From Phascolarctobacterium faecium DSM 14760 (GTDB lineage Bacteria; Bacillota; Negativicutes; Acidaminococcales; Acidaminococcaceae), in contig NZ_QLTS01000001.1 of NCBI RefSeq assembly GCF_003269275.1, positions 496,001 through 560,000 of the forward strand: 64,000 bases of DNA. Direction: 5' to 3'. This document shows positions 36,576 through 45,671 of this stretch, piece after piece. The notes below the pieces were generated by a model that saw only the letters and a program-made list of their open reading frames with translations, had not been told where the DNA came from and ran no database searches. Positions within the stretch are counted from its first letter, which is position 1. The number at the start of each line of letters is the position of its first letter. The position numbers and the translations under genes were made by a program.

Positions 36576-37365
36576 GCCGTTGCCGCAGACATTCAAACAT
36601 AACGATTCCAGCTGCCACAGCAGCATTCAACGATTCGGCCTGCCCTTCCATCGGAATAAAAACTTTTTTTACGGCTGCTTCCAGCAAGCCGTCTGAAACA
36701 CCTTCTGCTTCGCTGCCGACAACAACTGCTACCGGGCCCTGTAAATCTGTTTGATATAAACTGTCTGCATTTTCCAGGCAAGTTACCGTTATTTCATAAC
36801 CGTTCTTACGTGCCCAGCTGATAAAGTCTGCTTCGCATATACCTTCAGCTACCGGTATATGCAGCAGTGATCCCATTGTAGAACGTACTGCTTTCGGTGC
36901 AAAAATATCAGTACAGCCAGCCAGTAGTACTACGCCGCTGATACCTGCCGCATCAGCAGTACGAATCATCGTTCCCAGATTACCAGGATCGCCGATGCGG
37001 TCTAATACGAGCACAATACCACCGGCAGCAGCCAGTTCCTCTAAGGCCGCACTTTGTCTGGCAACAACGGCAGTCAGAGCCTGCGGCGTTTCTGTATCGG
37101 CAATTTTTTTCATTACAGGTTCGGTAACCTCATACAATTCAACTCCTTCTGCCGCAGCCGCTGCTATAATAGCGGTCTGCCTTGCCGAAGCAGTTTTACT
37201 TCCTTTAAGCACAAAAAGCTGTTTCACTATGCCACAGTTTACAGCTTCCTCCACCGATCGCATTCCCTCCACTAAAAAAGCCTGCTGTTCTGTCCGATAT
37301 TTTTTTTGTTTCAGCTCTGCGGCAGCTTTAACGATCGGATTACTTACGCTGCTCAGTTCTTTCAT
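36553..37365 (-). CDS. SpoU-family 23S rRNA 2'-O-methyltransferase (TrmH/RlmB type)
   Basis: A 270-residue SPOUT methyltransferase. Motif 1 is VLDRIGDPGNLGTMIRTADAAG, motif 2 is VVVGSEAEGVSD and motif 3 is IPMEGQAESLNAAVAAGIVMFE, forming the knotted SAM site. The N-terminal SpoU substrate-binding part (KYRTEQQAFLVEGMRSVEEA) is present. The exact target, rRNA or tRNA, is not fixed by sequence; such genes often precede pheST, as here. Its ATG overlaps the ktrA stop by one base. Confidence 0.88.
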   Translation of the reverse strand: MKELSSVSNPIVKAAAELKQKKYRTEQQAFLVEGMRSVEEAVNCGIVKQLFVLKGSKTASARQTAIIAAAAAEGVELYEVTEPVMKKIADTETPQALTAVVARQSAALEELAAAGGIVLVLDRIGDPGNLGTMIRTADAAGISGVVLLAGCTDIFAPKAVRSTMGSLLHIPVAEGICEADFISWARKNGYEITVTCLENADSLYQTDLQGPVAVVVGSEAEGVSDGLLEAAVKKVFIPMEGQAESLNAAVAAGIVMFECLRQRLAGKGKL

Positions 37366-38030
37366 CAGACCACTTCCTCCAGTGCTTTAATATTACTATG
37401 CTCACCGATAATGATCATTTCATCGCCGAGGTTAAGTACCATTTTGGGATCGGGATTGACCAGAGTTTCACTGCCGTGCTTAATCGCCACGATATTGACA
37501 TTATAGCGGCTGCGCAGATTGGATTCGATCAGGTTTTTCCCTGCCAGACTTGGCGGCACAGTGATACTCATCAAGCTGATGGTATCAGACAGTTCGATAT
37601 AATCGACGATACTGTTGGAAATAAGGTTATGCGCTACACGCTGTCCCATATCACGTTCCGAATAAACGATCTTATCAGCGCCGATTTTTTTGAGCATTTT
37701 TCCATGAACCTGATTGATAGCTTTAACGACAACCACAGGAACACCAATTTCCTTAAGCAGTAAGGTCGTAAGCATATTCGCTTCCAAATCCCCGATCGCC
37801 ACGACTGCCACATCAAAATTCTGAGCGCCCAAAGAACGCAGCGTACGTTCATCAGAAGAATCTGCCGTTACAACATGAGTCAGCTCATGTGCCAGACGCT
37901 GAACATTATCTTCATCAGTATCAACACCCATGACCTGATAACCAAGTTCGTTAAGTGTCAATGCTACGCTCGTACCAAAACGTCCTAACCCGAAAACAGC
38001 ATATTGTTTTTCACGTTGTTTTTTAATCAT
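37365..38030 (-). CDS. ktrA: potassium uptake regulatory subunit KtrA
   Basis: A 221-residue RCK protein: an N-terminal Rossmann fold with YAVFGLGRFGTSVALTL for ATP/NAD binding and a C-terminal RCK_C domain (about 140-221). It forms an octameric ring under the KtrB dimer and gates it. It begins 14 bases after ktrB, so ktrB-ktrA-spoU make one transcript. Confidence 0.92.
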   Translation of the reverse strand: MIKKQREKQYAVFGLGRFGTSVALTLNELGYQVMGVDTDEDNVQRLAHELTHVVTADSSDERTLRSLGAQNFDVAVVAIGDLEANMLTTLLLKEIGVPVVVVKAINQVHGKMLKKIGADKIVYSERDMGQRVAHNLISNSIVDYIELSDTISLMSITVPPSLAGKNLIESNLRSRYNVNIVAIKHGSETLVNPDPKMVLNLGDEMIIIGEHSNIKALEEVV

Positions 38031-38044
38031 TATCGTTACCGCCT

Positions 38045-39433
38045 TTAACCAATCATAATATTTTCCGAAGGATATCTGATCTTATCATCTTTAGAATGAA
38101 GGAAGGATAAAACAAAGGTCAGCACGCCGATACGTCCGGCATACATAGTCAAAACCAGAATCAGTTTGCCCCAGTCGTTCCAGTCTGGCGTAATCCCAAC
38201 TCCCAGACCAACAGTCGCAAATGCAGAAACCACTTCAAATAAAACGTAATCCGCCCGATGCAGCCCACCATCGCAGATCAGGAGCAGAAAATACGCTCCA
38301 AGCATCCACAACAGGCAAACTGTAAAAACATTATAAGCTTTATCGACTGTTTCCGAAGCTATCCTCCTGTCAAACAGCACCGTATCACGCCTGCCATGCA
38401 GAAGTCCCCACGTCGATACCAGCAGAACGAGCACAGTTGTCGTTTTCATACCACCGCCAGTAGACGTCGGCGAAGCACCGATCCCCATTAAAAGAACCAT
38501 AAAAAACAGAGAACTGGCCCGCATATCAGTCAAATCGATCGTATTAAATCCGGCAGTGCGGCAGGTAACCGCCTGAAAAGCAGCCGCCATCCATTTGTCC
38601 AATTCGTTGGGCATGCCGCCAAGAGTAGCCGGATTCGTATATTCCAAAGCCAAGATCACCAGCGTACCGCCAAAAGTCAGGATCGCGCTGGCCGTCAGCA
38701 CTATTTTACTGTGCAAACGCAGCTTCTTCCATTTCCGGTTACGACGCAGATCATCCAAAACCGTAAAACCAATACCACCGATGGTTATCAGCGCCATAAT
38801 ACACAAATTCAGAGTTATATCGTTATAATGCCCTGTCAGACTGGCATAATCTCCAAACAAGTCAAACCCGGCATTGCAAAAAGCCGATATAGCATGCCAG
38901 TAACCCCAGGCAATACCTGTAAGCCCCATGTCCAAAGCAGAATAAAAATGCCAGGCCAGAATAGTCCCAAAAATAAATTCGATCGTCAAAGCGTATTTAA
39001 CAACATTTAACGACAACCGTACTACCCCGGAAGGTTCATTCAGATTAAGCGATTCCTGAATAAACAGCCTTTCTCTCAGATTGATCCTTTTACCAACCGC
39101 CACGCTCAGTAAGGTGGTCAGAGTCATAATGCCCAACCCACCGATCTGGATGAGAACGATCATCACTAATTTTCCAAACCAGGAAAAATAATGCCCTGTA
39201 TCTACAACAACAAGTCCTGTTACGCATGAAGTAGAGGTCGCTGTAAACAAAGCGTCGATAAAACGCATACTACTGCCGTCAGCACTGGCCATTGGCAGCA
39301 TCAACAGCAGGGAACCGCATAAGATAAGCATGGCAAAAGTAAACGCCACCATCTGGCTGCCATTCAAACTGCGATTAAGCAGCTTTAACCATTTGTGCAA
39401 TAAATTGATCAAAAACAACAAATTTTTCACCAT
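38045..39433 (-). CDS. ktrB: potassium transporter KtrB
   Basis: A 462-residue membrane subunit with four M1-P-M2 repeats. The pore-loop glycines are seen in TSTSCVTGLVVVDTG, ISAFCNAGFDLFG, TCRTAGFNTIDL and the last repeat (TVGLGVGI). GASPTSTGGGMKTTT is the conserved gate loop. It imports K+ with Na+ coupling under control of KtrA, important for turgor. Length is a little longer at the N-terminus than Bacillus KtrB. Confidence 0.94.
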   Translation of the reverse strand: MVKNLLFLINLLHKWLKLLNRSLNGSQMVAFTFAMLILCGSLLLMLPMASADGSSMRFIDALFTATSTSCVTGLVVVDTGHYFSWFGKLVMIVLIQIGGLGIMTLTTLLSVAVGKRINLRERLFIQESLNLNEPSGVVRLSLNVVKYALTIEFIFGTILAWHFYSALDMGLTGIAWGYWHAISAFCNAGFDLFGDYASLTGHYNDITLNLCIMALITIGGIGFTVLDDLRRNRKWKKLRLHSKIVLTASAILTFGGTLVILALEYTNPATLGGMPNELDKWMAAAFQAVTCRTAGFNTIDLTDMRASSLFFMVLLMGIGASPTSTGGGMKTTTVLVLLVSTWGLLHGRRDTVLFDRRIASETVDKAYNVFTVCLLWMLGAYFLLLICDGGLHRADYVLFEVVSAFATVGLGVGITPDWNDWGKLILVLTMYAGRIGVLTFVLSFLHSKDDKIRYPSENIMIG

Positions 39434-39546
39434 CCCGACAAAAGCCGCTAAATATTACTTATTGAATATAAATCAAGTTTACTCTCATTACTTTATGCTT
39501 GTCAATTTTACTTGCTTACTAAAAGACCGCTTTATTTAATTACAAA

Positions 39547-40470
39547 TCAAATGTGCAGAAATGTAAAAAACAGCGTCATCAAAATAATACTGAGCACAAT
39601 AGTTATGGAATTAGCAAAACCGGCCAGTTCCACATTACCGCCCATTCTGGCAATAAAGATCGGGCCGATAGCCGTAGAAGGCGCCAAAAAAACCAGCGTC
39701 AGTACTTCCTTGACCTCTGCACTCAGCGGCACATGATAAAAACACAGCCATGCCAGGGCAATTCCAAAAACATAACGGTACAGCACTACCTCTCGCACTT
39801 GCTTCAGCTTATCTAAATCCAACGTCATTTCAAACATCATTCCGATCATCAGCATCGATAAAAAAGTATTGGCACCGCCGATAAGACCAGTAAGAGTATA
39901 AACAGGCTGAGGTAAATGCAGCTGTAGTACCGCACAGACCAACATCAGCATATAAACAACAAAAGGCACAGATCCCAGCAGTTTAGCAGCTATACTGCGC
40001 AGATTCACAGGCTCGTATTTTTCACCCGTATGCACCAGCCCACTGGTCAGAGCATAAGTTCCGCCAGTACACATAATCGAATTACCCACATCAAACATAC
40101 AAGTAGCTACTACAGCGAAAGGGCCCAAAAAGCTTTGTGCAAACGGTAAAGTAAAACAGCCGATATTATAACCGGCCAGATTAAATACGTAAAAAATCTT
40201 TGCCGCATTCGTCTGATAACGCGTCAATATAAATCCCCAGGCAATCATCAGCAAATTTCCACAAAAACCGATCAGAGTCAATATAAACAGCGTATAATCC
40301 ATTTTAAAAGCTGCAAAGCTGGTAATAACGGCACATGGCAGCGTAATATTTAAGACTATTTTGGCAATAAGTTCATAGTCATGCGGTTTAAAAAAGCCGC
40401 GCTTCTTTAAGAAATAACCTAAGGCAATAACGGCTACAAACGCCAGTGCCTTAGTTAAAACCTGTTCCAT
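39547..40470 (-). CDS. AEC-family (auxin efflux carrier-like) transporter
   Basis: A 307-residue membrane protein with about ten hydrophobic helices and the AEC pattern: KIVLNITLPCAVITSF in the first half and LVFLAPSTAIGPIFIARMGG in the second. Bacterial members move organic acids such as malate or lactate; the substrate here is unknown. It is a single gene upstream of ktrB, separated by 113 bases. Confidence 0.85.
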   Translation of the reverse strand: MEQVLTKALAFVAVIALGYFLKKRGFFKPHDYELIAKIVLNITLPCAVITSFAAFKMDYTLFILTLIGFCGNLLMIAWGFILTRYQTNAAKIFYVFNLAGYNIGCFTLPFAQSFLGPFAVVATCMFDVGNSIMCTGGTYALTSGLVHTGEKYEPVNLRSIAAKLLGSVPFVVYMLMLVCAVLQLHLPQPVYTLTGLIGGANTFLSMLMIGMMFEMTLDLDKLKQVREVVLYRYVFGIALAWLCFYHVPLSAEVKEVLTLVFLAPSTAIGPIFIARMGGNVELAGFANSITIVLSIILMTLFFTFLHI

Positions 40471-40605
40471 ATGGTTCCCTCATTTTCATCAAAAGAGATC
40501 TTGTCTTTATCTACTGCTTCATAAAAAACTCACCTTAAATTATACTGCTGACGTAAAAATTAAGCAAAATTCTTTTTATCTTAAAAATATTCCTTAAACA
40601 AAACT

Positions 40606-40633
40606 TTGCTTTTACCATTTTGTTTGCTATAAT
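40606..40633 (+). promoter_or_regulatory. promoter of the M48 protease gene
   Basis: TTGCTT (40606-40611) and TATAAT (40628-40633) are 16 bases apart, and TGC before TATAAT gives an extended -10. The ATG is 32 bases downstream. Confidence 0.75.
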
Positions 40634-40665
40634 AGTTCACAGAATATACACAAAGGGGGATATCA

Positions 40666-41760
40666 ATGTTTAAAAAATCTAAAATAATAGTAGGTGCGGC
40701 TCTTTTAGCCGTATCAGTACTGAGCTTTACTCTGCCACAGCAGGCTGAAGCCATCAACCTTGGCAGTATTGCCGGCAAAGCCGTAGGCGCCGCCAAGGAA
40801 CAGCAGGAAATCAACAAGGCACTGAATTATTATGATAACGAAGGCCGCCATGAGCTGTTCGAAGCCCTGAAACAGGAAGACGGCGTCAACAGCGATTATA
40901 ATGCCAATGCCATGCTTGGCCGCATTATGCAGCGTATGACCCCGGCCATCGCCAAAAGCGACGCAACCATCAATAGTAAACCATATAATTATTTCGTTAA
41001 TAATCAGGAATTTTTCAATGCTTACTGTGCATTAGGGCACAATATGTCCGTAAATATCGGCGCTTTCTGGTTCCTGGACTACAATGAAGATAAACTGGCT
41101 GCCGTTATCGCCCATGAGCTTGTACACGGTCAGAAAGAACATCCAATCAAAGGCGCAAAGAAAAAGATGTCCGTTGACTTCGTGATGAAAACTGTAGGCT
41201 CTGAAATCGGCGGTGCTAACGGTCTGGCAGCACAAGTAGTAGCAGTCCATGCCAAAAACACCGGCGTTACCAAACCCAACGAATGGGAAGCTGACAATAT
41301 CGCCTTCACTTATATGGCTGATGCCGGTTATAATGTAGGCGCTCCTGCAGCTGTTTGGCAGGCAGTTATCGAAAGCTCCAGCGACAGCTCTAAAAAAGAT
41401 GTTCTCAGCGACATACTCAACCCGTCTACTCATCCGAAAGACAGCGACCGCCGCAATAATTATTCCAAAAAGCTTACCGAATACAGTAACGGCAAAGTTA
41501 CTGTTGACGCTAACAGCGGCGAAGTGAAAATTAACGGAAAGACCTTTATGACACCGGCTGCTGCAGGCAATATGAGCGGTATGCAGCGTTCTTACTTCGT
41601 AGCAGGCAATCTTGCAGCGATCTATCATGCAGGTCAGAATACTCAAAATGCCTATGCTGAGGGCGGCACTGTAAAAATCGCAGGCAAAGGTATTATTACT
41701 CCTGTTGCCGGTGATATCAGCGCTGGTGAATTAGTTACTATCCTTAATAACATTAAATAA
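40666..41760 (+). CDS. secreted M48-family zinc metalloprotease
   Basis: A 364-residue protein with a signal peptide (1-28, cut near QAEA). The zinc motif is VIAHELVHGQKEH (HExxH) and the third ligand is in NEWEADNIAFTYMADAGY. This resembles the BepA/LoiP-type periplasmic M48 proteases, which help outer-membrane protein quality control in diderm bacteria. A C-terminal region of about 100 residues beyond the protease core (DSGEVKINGKTF onward) has no domain I recognise. AAAGGGGG precedes the ATG. Confidence 0.88.
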   Translation: MFKKSKIIVGAALLAVSVLSFTLPQQAEAINLGSIAGKAVGAAKEQQEINKALNYYDNEGRHELFEALKQEDGVNSDYNANAMLGRIMQRMTPAIAKSDATINSKPYNYFVNNQEFFNAYCALGHNMSVNIGAFWFLDYNEDKLAAVIAHELVHGQKEHPIKGAKKKMSVDFVMKTVGSEIGGANGLAAQVVAVHAKNTGVTKPNEWEADNIAFTYMADAGYNVGAPAAVWQAVIESSSDSSKKDVLSDILNPSTHPKDSDRRNNYSKKLTEYSNGKVTVDANSGEVKINGKTFMTPAAAGNMSGMQRSYFVAGNLAAIYHAGQNTQNAYAEGGTVKIAGKGIITPVAGDISAGELVTILNNIK

Positions 41761-41771
41761 CAACTTAAAAT

Positions 41772-41805
41772 AAAACAGTGTAAGTCCTAAGACTTACACT
41801 GTTTT
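41772..41805. terminator. bidirectional terminator between M48 protease and rplT
   Basis: A 15-bp perfect stem (41772-41786 with 41791-41805), 4-base loop, T-run on both sides. It serves the protease gene and the converging infC-rpmI-rplT operon. Confidence 0.88.
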
Positions 41806-41857
41806 TTATTGCCGCCGCAGCAGCACTTCAATTCATTTGTACTGTAAGCAGTAATTC

Positions 41858-42211
41858 TTACAGAGCAGCTTTAGCAGCTTCTACCAGTTTGGTGAAAGCA
41901 GCTGCATCATAAATAGCCATATCAGCCAAAACTTTACGGTTCATTTCGATACCAGCTTTAGCCAGACCATTCATGAAACGGCTGTAGCTCATGCCGTTAG
42001 CACGGGTAGCAGCGTTGATACGAGCGATCCACAAACGACGGAATTCGCGTTTTTTAGCACGACGGTCACGACGAGCATAGCTCAAAGCTTTCATAACAGT
42101 TTCATTAGCTTTTTTGAACAGCAAATGTTTAGAACCGCGATAGCCTTTAGCCAGTTTTAAGATTTTTTTATGACGACGATGAGCAGTAACGCCCACTTTA
42201 ATTCTTGCCAT
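41858..42211 (-). CDS. rplT: 50S ribosomal protein L20
   Basis: A 117-residue basic protein starting [19 protein letters not shown], typical of L20, with the C-terminal globular part including [14 protein letters not shown]-like sequence. L20 is also a translational repressor of its own operon in E. coli. It is the last gene of infC-rpmI-rplT. Confidence 0.97.
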   Translation of the reverse strand: MARIKVGVTAHRRHKKILKLAKGYRGSKHLLFKKANETVMKALSYARRDRRAKKREFRRLWIARINAATRANGMSYSRFMNGLAKAGIEMNRKVLADMAIYDAAAFTKLVEAAKAAL

Positions 42212-42233
42212 TATAGTCAGCCTCCCTTATCTA

Positions 42234-42431
42234 TTATGCGTACGGCAGCATTTTTGCTACGCGTTCATGATCAGTTTTGTGAACAAGTGCAGCCTTACGC
42301 AAGTTTCTCTTGCGGGAAGGAGATTTATGTTCAAGAATATGGCTTTTAAAAGCTTTAGCACGTTTGAATTCACCGGTACCAGTCTTTTTAAAACGTTTAG
42401 CAGCAGCTCTGCGGGTTTTCATTTTAGGCAT
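42234..42431 (-). CDS. rpmI: 50S ribosomal protein L35
   Basis: A 65-residue basic protein beginning [20 protein letters not shown], the L35 hallmark. The ATG at 42431 follows AAGGAGGACTTAAC; an upstream extension to 42470 would overlap infC without a ribosome site. The conserved order infC-rpmI-rplT is kept. Confidence 0.97.
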   Translation of the reverse strand: MPKMKTRRAAAKRFKKTGTGEFKRAKAFKSHILEHKSPSRKRNLRKAALVHKTDHERVAKMLPYA

Positions 42432-42444
42432 TGTTAAGTCCTCC

Positions 42445-42963
42445 TTATTTGGTAGCTTTAGGCGCAACAATCATAATCATGTTTCTGCCTTCTAATTTAG
42501 GTGCACGCTCAATGACAGCCATGTCTTTGAGCTGTTCAGCCATTTTTTTGAGCAACACTTCGCCAAGCTCAGGATGCGATAATTCGCGGCCACGGAACAT
42601 GATGGTGACTTTTACTTTGTCGCCGTCTTCCAGGAATCGCACTGCATTTTTGAATTTGACGCCGAAGTCATGATCCTCAATACCGGGGCGCAATTTGACT
42701 TCTTTGATATCAAAGGTCTTTTGCTTTTTACGAGCTTCTTTATCTCGTTTTTGCTGCTCGTAACGATACTTGCCGTAATCCATAATCCGGCACACCGGAG
42801 GTTTCGCTGTAGGAGCGATCTCCACTAAATCAAGATGTCTTTCCTGCGCCAGCTGCAAAGCATCACGACCGGACATAATACCCAGCTGTTCGCCTTCACC
42901 GGCAATAACGCGCACTTCCCGTGCCCGAATTTCTTCATTGATACGCAAGCTTTCTTTGCTAAT
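42445..42963 (-). CDS. infC: translation initiation factor IF-3, AUU start
   Basis: A 172-residue factor that keeps ribosomal subunits apart and proofreads the initiator codon. Read from ATT at 42963 it begins [27 protein letters not shown] lies 7 bases upstream and no ATG or GTG stands in frame near it. AUU starts are classical for infC and let IF-3 repress its own synthesis. N- and C-domains are complete ([19 protein letters not shown] in the C-domain). Length is standard. Confidence 0.95.
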   Translation of the reverse strand: MSKESLRINEEIRAREVRVIAGEGEQLGIMSGRDALQLAQERHLDLVEIAPTAKPPVCRIMDYGKYRYEQQKRDKEARKKQKTFDIKEVKLRPGIEDHDFGVKFKNAVRFLEDGDKVKVTIMFRGRELSHPELGEVLLKKMAEQLKDMAVIERAPKLEGRNMIMIVAPKATK

Positions 42964-42993
42964 AACCGTTCACCTCCAAAATTAAATAAAAAA

Positions 42994-43017
42994 CGCGAGC
43001 AGATAATACTGCCCGCG
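42994..43017 (-). terminator. infC leader attenuator
   Basis: On the minus strand a 9-bp stem with one mismatch (42994-43002 with 43009-43017) is followed by TTTTTTATTTAAT, between the infC promoter and the infC ribosome site. It is therefore an attenuator inside the leader, as described for Bacillus infC leaders, not a terminator of the preceding gene. Confidence 0.75.
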
Positions 43018-43093
43018 CTGAAAATCATATCCGACCCTGTCGAGCTTTTGCTGCAAGGTGAGAAGCGAGCGGCTTCTGCTTTGTTACTTGGAT

Positions 43094-43122
43094 ATAATAT
43101 CATAATGTTAACTTTGTGTCAA
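43094..43122 (-). promoter_or_regulatory. infC operon promoter
   Basis: On the minus strand TTGACA (43117-43122) and TATTAT (43094-43099) are 17 bases apart. About 125 bases of leader separate it from the infC AUU start. Confidence 0.85.
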
Positions 43123-43130
43123 CATATTTA

Positions 43131-43619
43131 TTAACCTTTTCTTGCTCCCAGCTGTCCGTCAAGATAAAACAATCCGGAAATATTATCGCCGATCATTTCC
43201 AGCTTTTCAACAATCTCAGAAGCATTGGCTTCTTCTTCTACCTGCTCATCGATAAACCATTTAAGACAACTTTGAGCCGCGTAATCTTTTTCTTTCAAAG
43301 CTACTTCATACATATCATAAATACGGGAAGTAACATATTTTTCATGCTCTAAAACTTTTTTGAACAAATTCAGAGGGGTACTGTAATCAGCCGCCGGCAT
43401 ATCAATCTGCAGAAGCTGAGGCTGCACACCGCAGTCCTGCATAAATTTTACAAAGCGCAAAGCGTGTTCACGTTCTTCTTCATATTGCAGATAAAGCCAT
43501 TTAGCCATACCTTTATAATTTTTAGCTTCCATATCCAGGCTCATCGCAAGATACATATATGCAGAATACAATTCAGCCTGGACTTGTTCATTAAAAACCT
43601 TATAAACTTTTTTATTCAT
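43131..43619 (-). CDS. ftn: ferritin
   Basis: A 162-residue non-heme ferritin that stores iron as ferric mineral. The ferroxidase residues are visible: Glu in VQAELYSAYMYLAMS, and the E-x-x-H of YEEEREHALRFV with FIDEQVEEEANA later. Length and the four-helix pattern match Ftn. An AAGGAGG site precedes the ATG. A Fur/PerR-like box overlaps its promoter. Confidence 0.93.
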   Translation of the reverse strand: MNKKVYKVFNEQVQAELYSAYMYLAMSLDMEAKNYKGMAKWLYLQYEEEREHALRFVKFMQDCGVQPQLLQIDMPAADYSTPLNLFKKVLEHEKYVTSRIYDMYEVALKEKDYAAQSCLKWFIDEQVEEEANASEIVEKLEMIGDNISGLFYLDGQLGARKG

Positions 43620-43665
43620 GATAACATCCTCCTTAACAGCTTAAAATGCCGTTTTTACTGGGTAT

Positions 43666-43704
43666 ATTATAACACTTTTCATTCGTTTTTTCAATAATTA
43701 TTAT
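43666..43704 (-). promoter_or_regulatory. ferritin promoter with PerR/Fur-like box
   Basis: TTGAAA (43689-43694) and TATAAT (43666-43671) on the minus strand are 17 bases apart. The core ATAATAATTAT (43694-43704) overlaps the -35 and matches 11 of 14 fixed positions of the PerR consensus TTATAATNATTATAA; it also resembles Fur boxes. This suggests control by peroxide or iron. Which regulator binds is not known. Confidence 0.6.
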
Positions 43705-43746
43705 CTATTTCCGTTGCCACTTATCTAGCACGACATTCATATCTGA

Positions 43747-45657
43747 TTATTTTTTATCGGCAATTTCTTCTTGCAGCATGGCAATAAAATCTTCCTGCTT
43801 CATAGCTCCGATATCTCCTTCGCCGCGGCGGCGCACAGCAACTGTACCGTCTTCAACTTCTTTATCACCGATAACAAGCATATACGGAACTTTCTGCAGC
43901 TGTGCTTCACGAATCTTATAACCGATTTTTTCGTTACGATCGTCAAGATAAACGCGCAGCCCCAATTTAAACATTTCATCACTCAATTTTTTAGCATACT
44001 CATAATGCTTGTCGGTAATCGGCATTACACGCACCTGGCAGGGAGCAAGCCAGGCAGGAAAAGCACCGGCATAGTTCTCAATCAGGATACCGATAAAACG
44101 CTCTATAGAACCATAAACCACACGATGGATCATAACTGGACGATGCTTCAAACCATCTTCGCCGGTATAGGTCAAATCAAATTTTTCTGGCAGCAGCATA
44201 TCCAGCTGAATAGTGCCGCACTGCCATGTACGACCGATAGAATCTGTCAGATGAAAGTCGATCTTAGGGCCATAGAAAGCTCCGTCGCCTTCATTGATCA
44301 CATATTCAAGTCCAAAATCTTCCATTGCGCTCTTCAAAGCATTAGTTGTAGTTTCCCAGGTTTCGGCATCACCCATTGAATCTTCCGGGCGGGTCGAAAG
44401 CTCGGCATGATATTTCAGCCCAAAGGTTGCATAAACCTCGTCAAATAAACGAATAACATTTTGGATCTCGTCTTTGATCTGGCTCGGCATCATAAAAATA
44501 TGAGCATCATCCTGCGTAAAGCAGCGCACACGGAACAAGCCATGCAAAGCACCGGACAATTCATGACGATGTACCAGTCCAAGCTCGCCGGCACGGATCG
44601 GTAATTCCCTGTAGCTATGCGGATGAGTTTTATAGACCAGCATACCACCGGGGCAATTCATGGGTTTGATAGCGTAATCTTCGTTGTCGATCTCAGTAAC
44701 ATACATATTTTCACGGTAATGGTCCCAGTGTCCAGAAGTCTCCCATAACTTACGGGACAAGATCATCGGAGTTTTGATTTCCTGATAACCATAACGTCTG
44801 TGCACTTCACGCCAATAATTGATCAGCTCGTTGCGGATTACCATGCCATTGGGATGGAAAAACGGGAACCCAGGACCTTCTTCCATGATACTGAACAGAT
44901 CCAGCTCTTTGCCAAGTTTTCGATGATCACGTCTGGCAGCTTCTTCAAGCATATGCAGATAAGCGTCCAGTTCTTCCTTACTAGGAAAAGCGGTGCCGTA
45001 GATACGCTGCAGCATTTTATTTTTTTCATCACCACGCCAGTAAGCGCCGGCAATACTTTGCAGTTTAAAAGCTTTTACCCTGCCGGTCGACGGACAATGC
45101 GGCCCTGCGCATAAGTCTGTGAAATCCCCCTGCGTATAAGTGCTGATAACTGCATCTTCAGGCAGATCATTGATCAGTTCGACCTTATATTTTTCATCTT
45201 TGTCTGCAAACATTTTCAACGCTTCACTGCGCGGCAATTCACTGCGTACAAGCGGAAGATTGGCTTTAACGATCTTAGCCATTTCTTTTTCAATAGCAAT
45301 CAGATCTTCCGGGACAAAAACATGCTCGCTGTCTAAATCATAATAAAAACCATTAGCAATAGCAGGTCCGATAGCAAATTTAGTATCGGGGAACAAGTGC
45401 TGAATTGCCTGGGCCATGATATGTGCCGCCGTATGGCGAATCGCATGCAGTCCTTCAGAGATTTCAGGAACAACAAATTCAACTGATGCATCATGCTCCA
45501 ATTTATCTGTCAAATCTTTATTCACACCGTCTACCACAGCCAAAAGCGCCTGTTTGCCAAGTTTCTGCGACAAACCTTTTGCTACTTCCAGCAATGTCGT
45601 TCCGGCAGCAACTTCTTTTACACTGCCATCTTTTAAGGTTACTTTAACATTTGCCAT
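43747..45657 (-). CDS. thrS: threonyl-tRNA synthetase
   Basis: A 636-residue class II synthetase. In order: TGS domain (1-60), editing domain with HTAAHIMAQAI and the HxxxH/C site (TDLCAGPHCPS), catalytic core with MNCPGGML, FRVRCFTQDDAH and GSIERFIGILIENYAG, and the anticodon-binding domain. It charges tRNA-Thr and removes mis-attached serine. It is controlled by the T-box leader just upstream. Confidence 0.96.
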   Translation of the reverse strand: MANVKVTLKDGSVKEVAAGTTLLEVAKGLSQKLGKQALLAVVDGVNKDLTDKLEHDASVEFVVPEISEGLHAIRHTAAHIMAQAIQHLFPDTKFAIGPAIANGFYYDLDSEHVFVPEDLIAIEKEMAKIVKANLPLVRSELPRSEALKMFADKDEKYKVELINDLPEDAVISTYTQGDFTDLCAGPHCPSTGRVKAFKLQSIAGAYWRGDEKNKMLQRIYGTAFPSKEELDAYLHMLEEAARRDHRKLGKELDLFSIMEEGPGFPFFHPNGMVIRNELINYWREVHRRYGYQEIKTPMILSRKLWETSGHWDHYRENMYVTEIDNEDYAIKPMNCPGGMLVYKTHPHSYRELPIRAGELGLVHRHELSGALHGLFRVRCFTQDDAHIFMMPSQIKDEIQNVIRLFDEVYATFGLKYHAELSTRPEDSMGDAETWETTTNALKSAMEDFGLEYVINEGDGAFYGPKIDFHLTDSIGRTWQCGTIQLDMLLPEKFDLTYTGEDGLKHRPVMIHRVVYGSIERFIGILIENYAGAFPAWLAPCQVRVMPITDKHYEYAKKLSDEMFKLGLRVYLDDRNEKIGYKIREAQLQKVPYMLVIGDKEVEDGTVAVRRRGEGDIGAMKQEDFIAMLQEEIADKK

Positions 45658-45671
45658 TTTACTAGCCTCCT

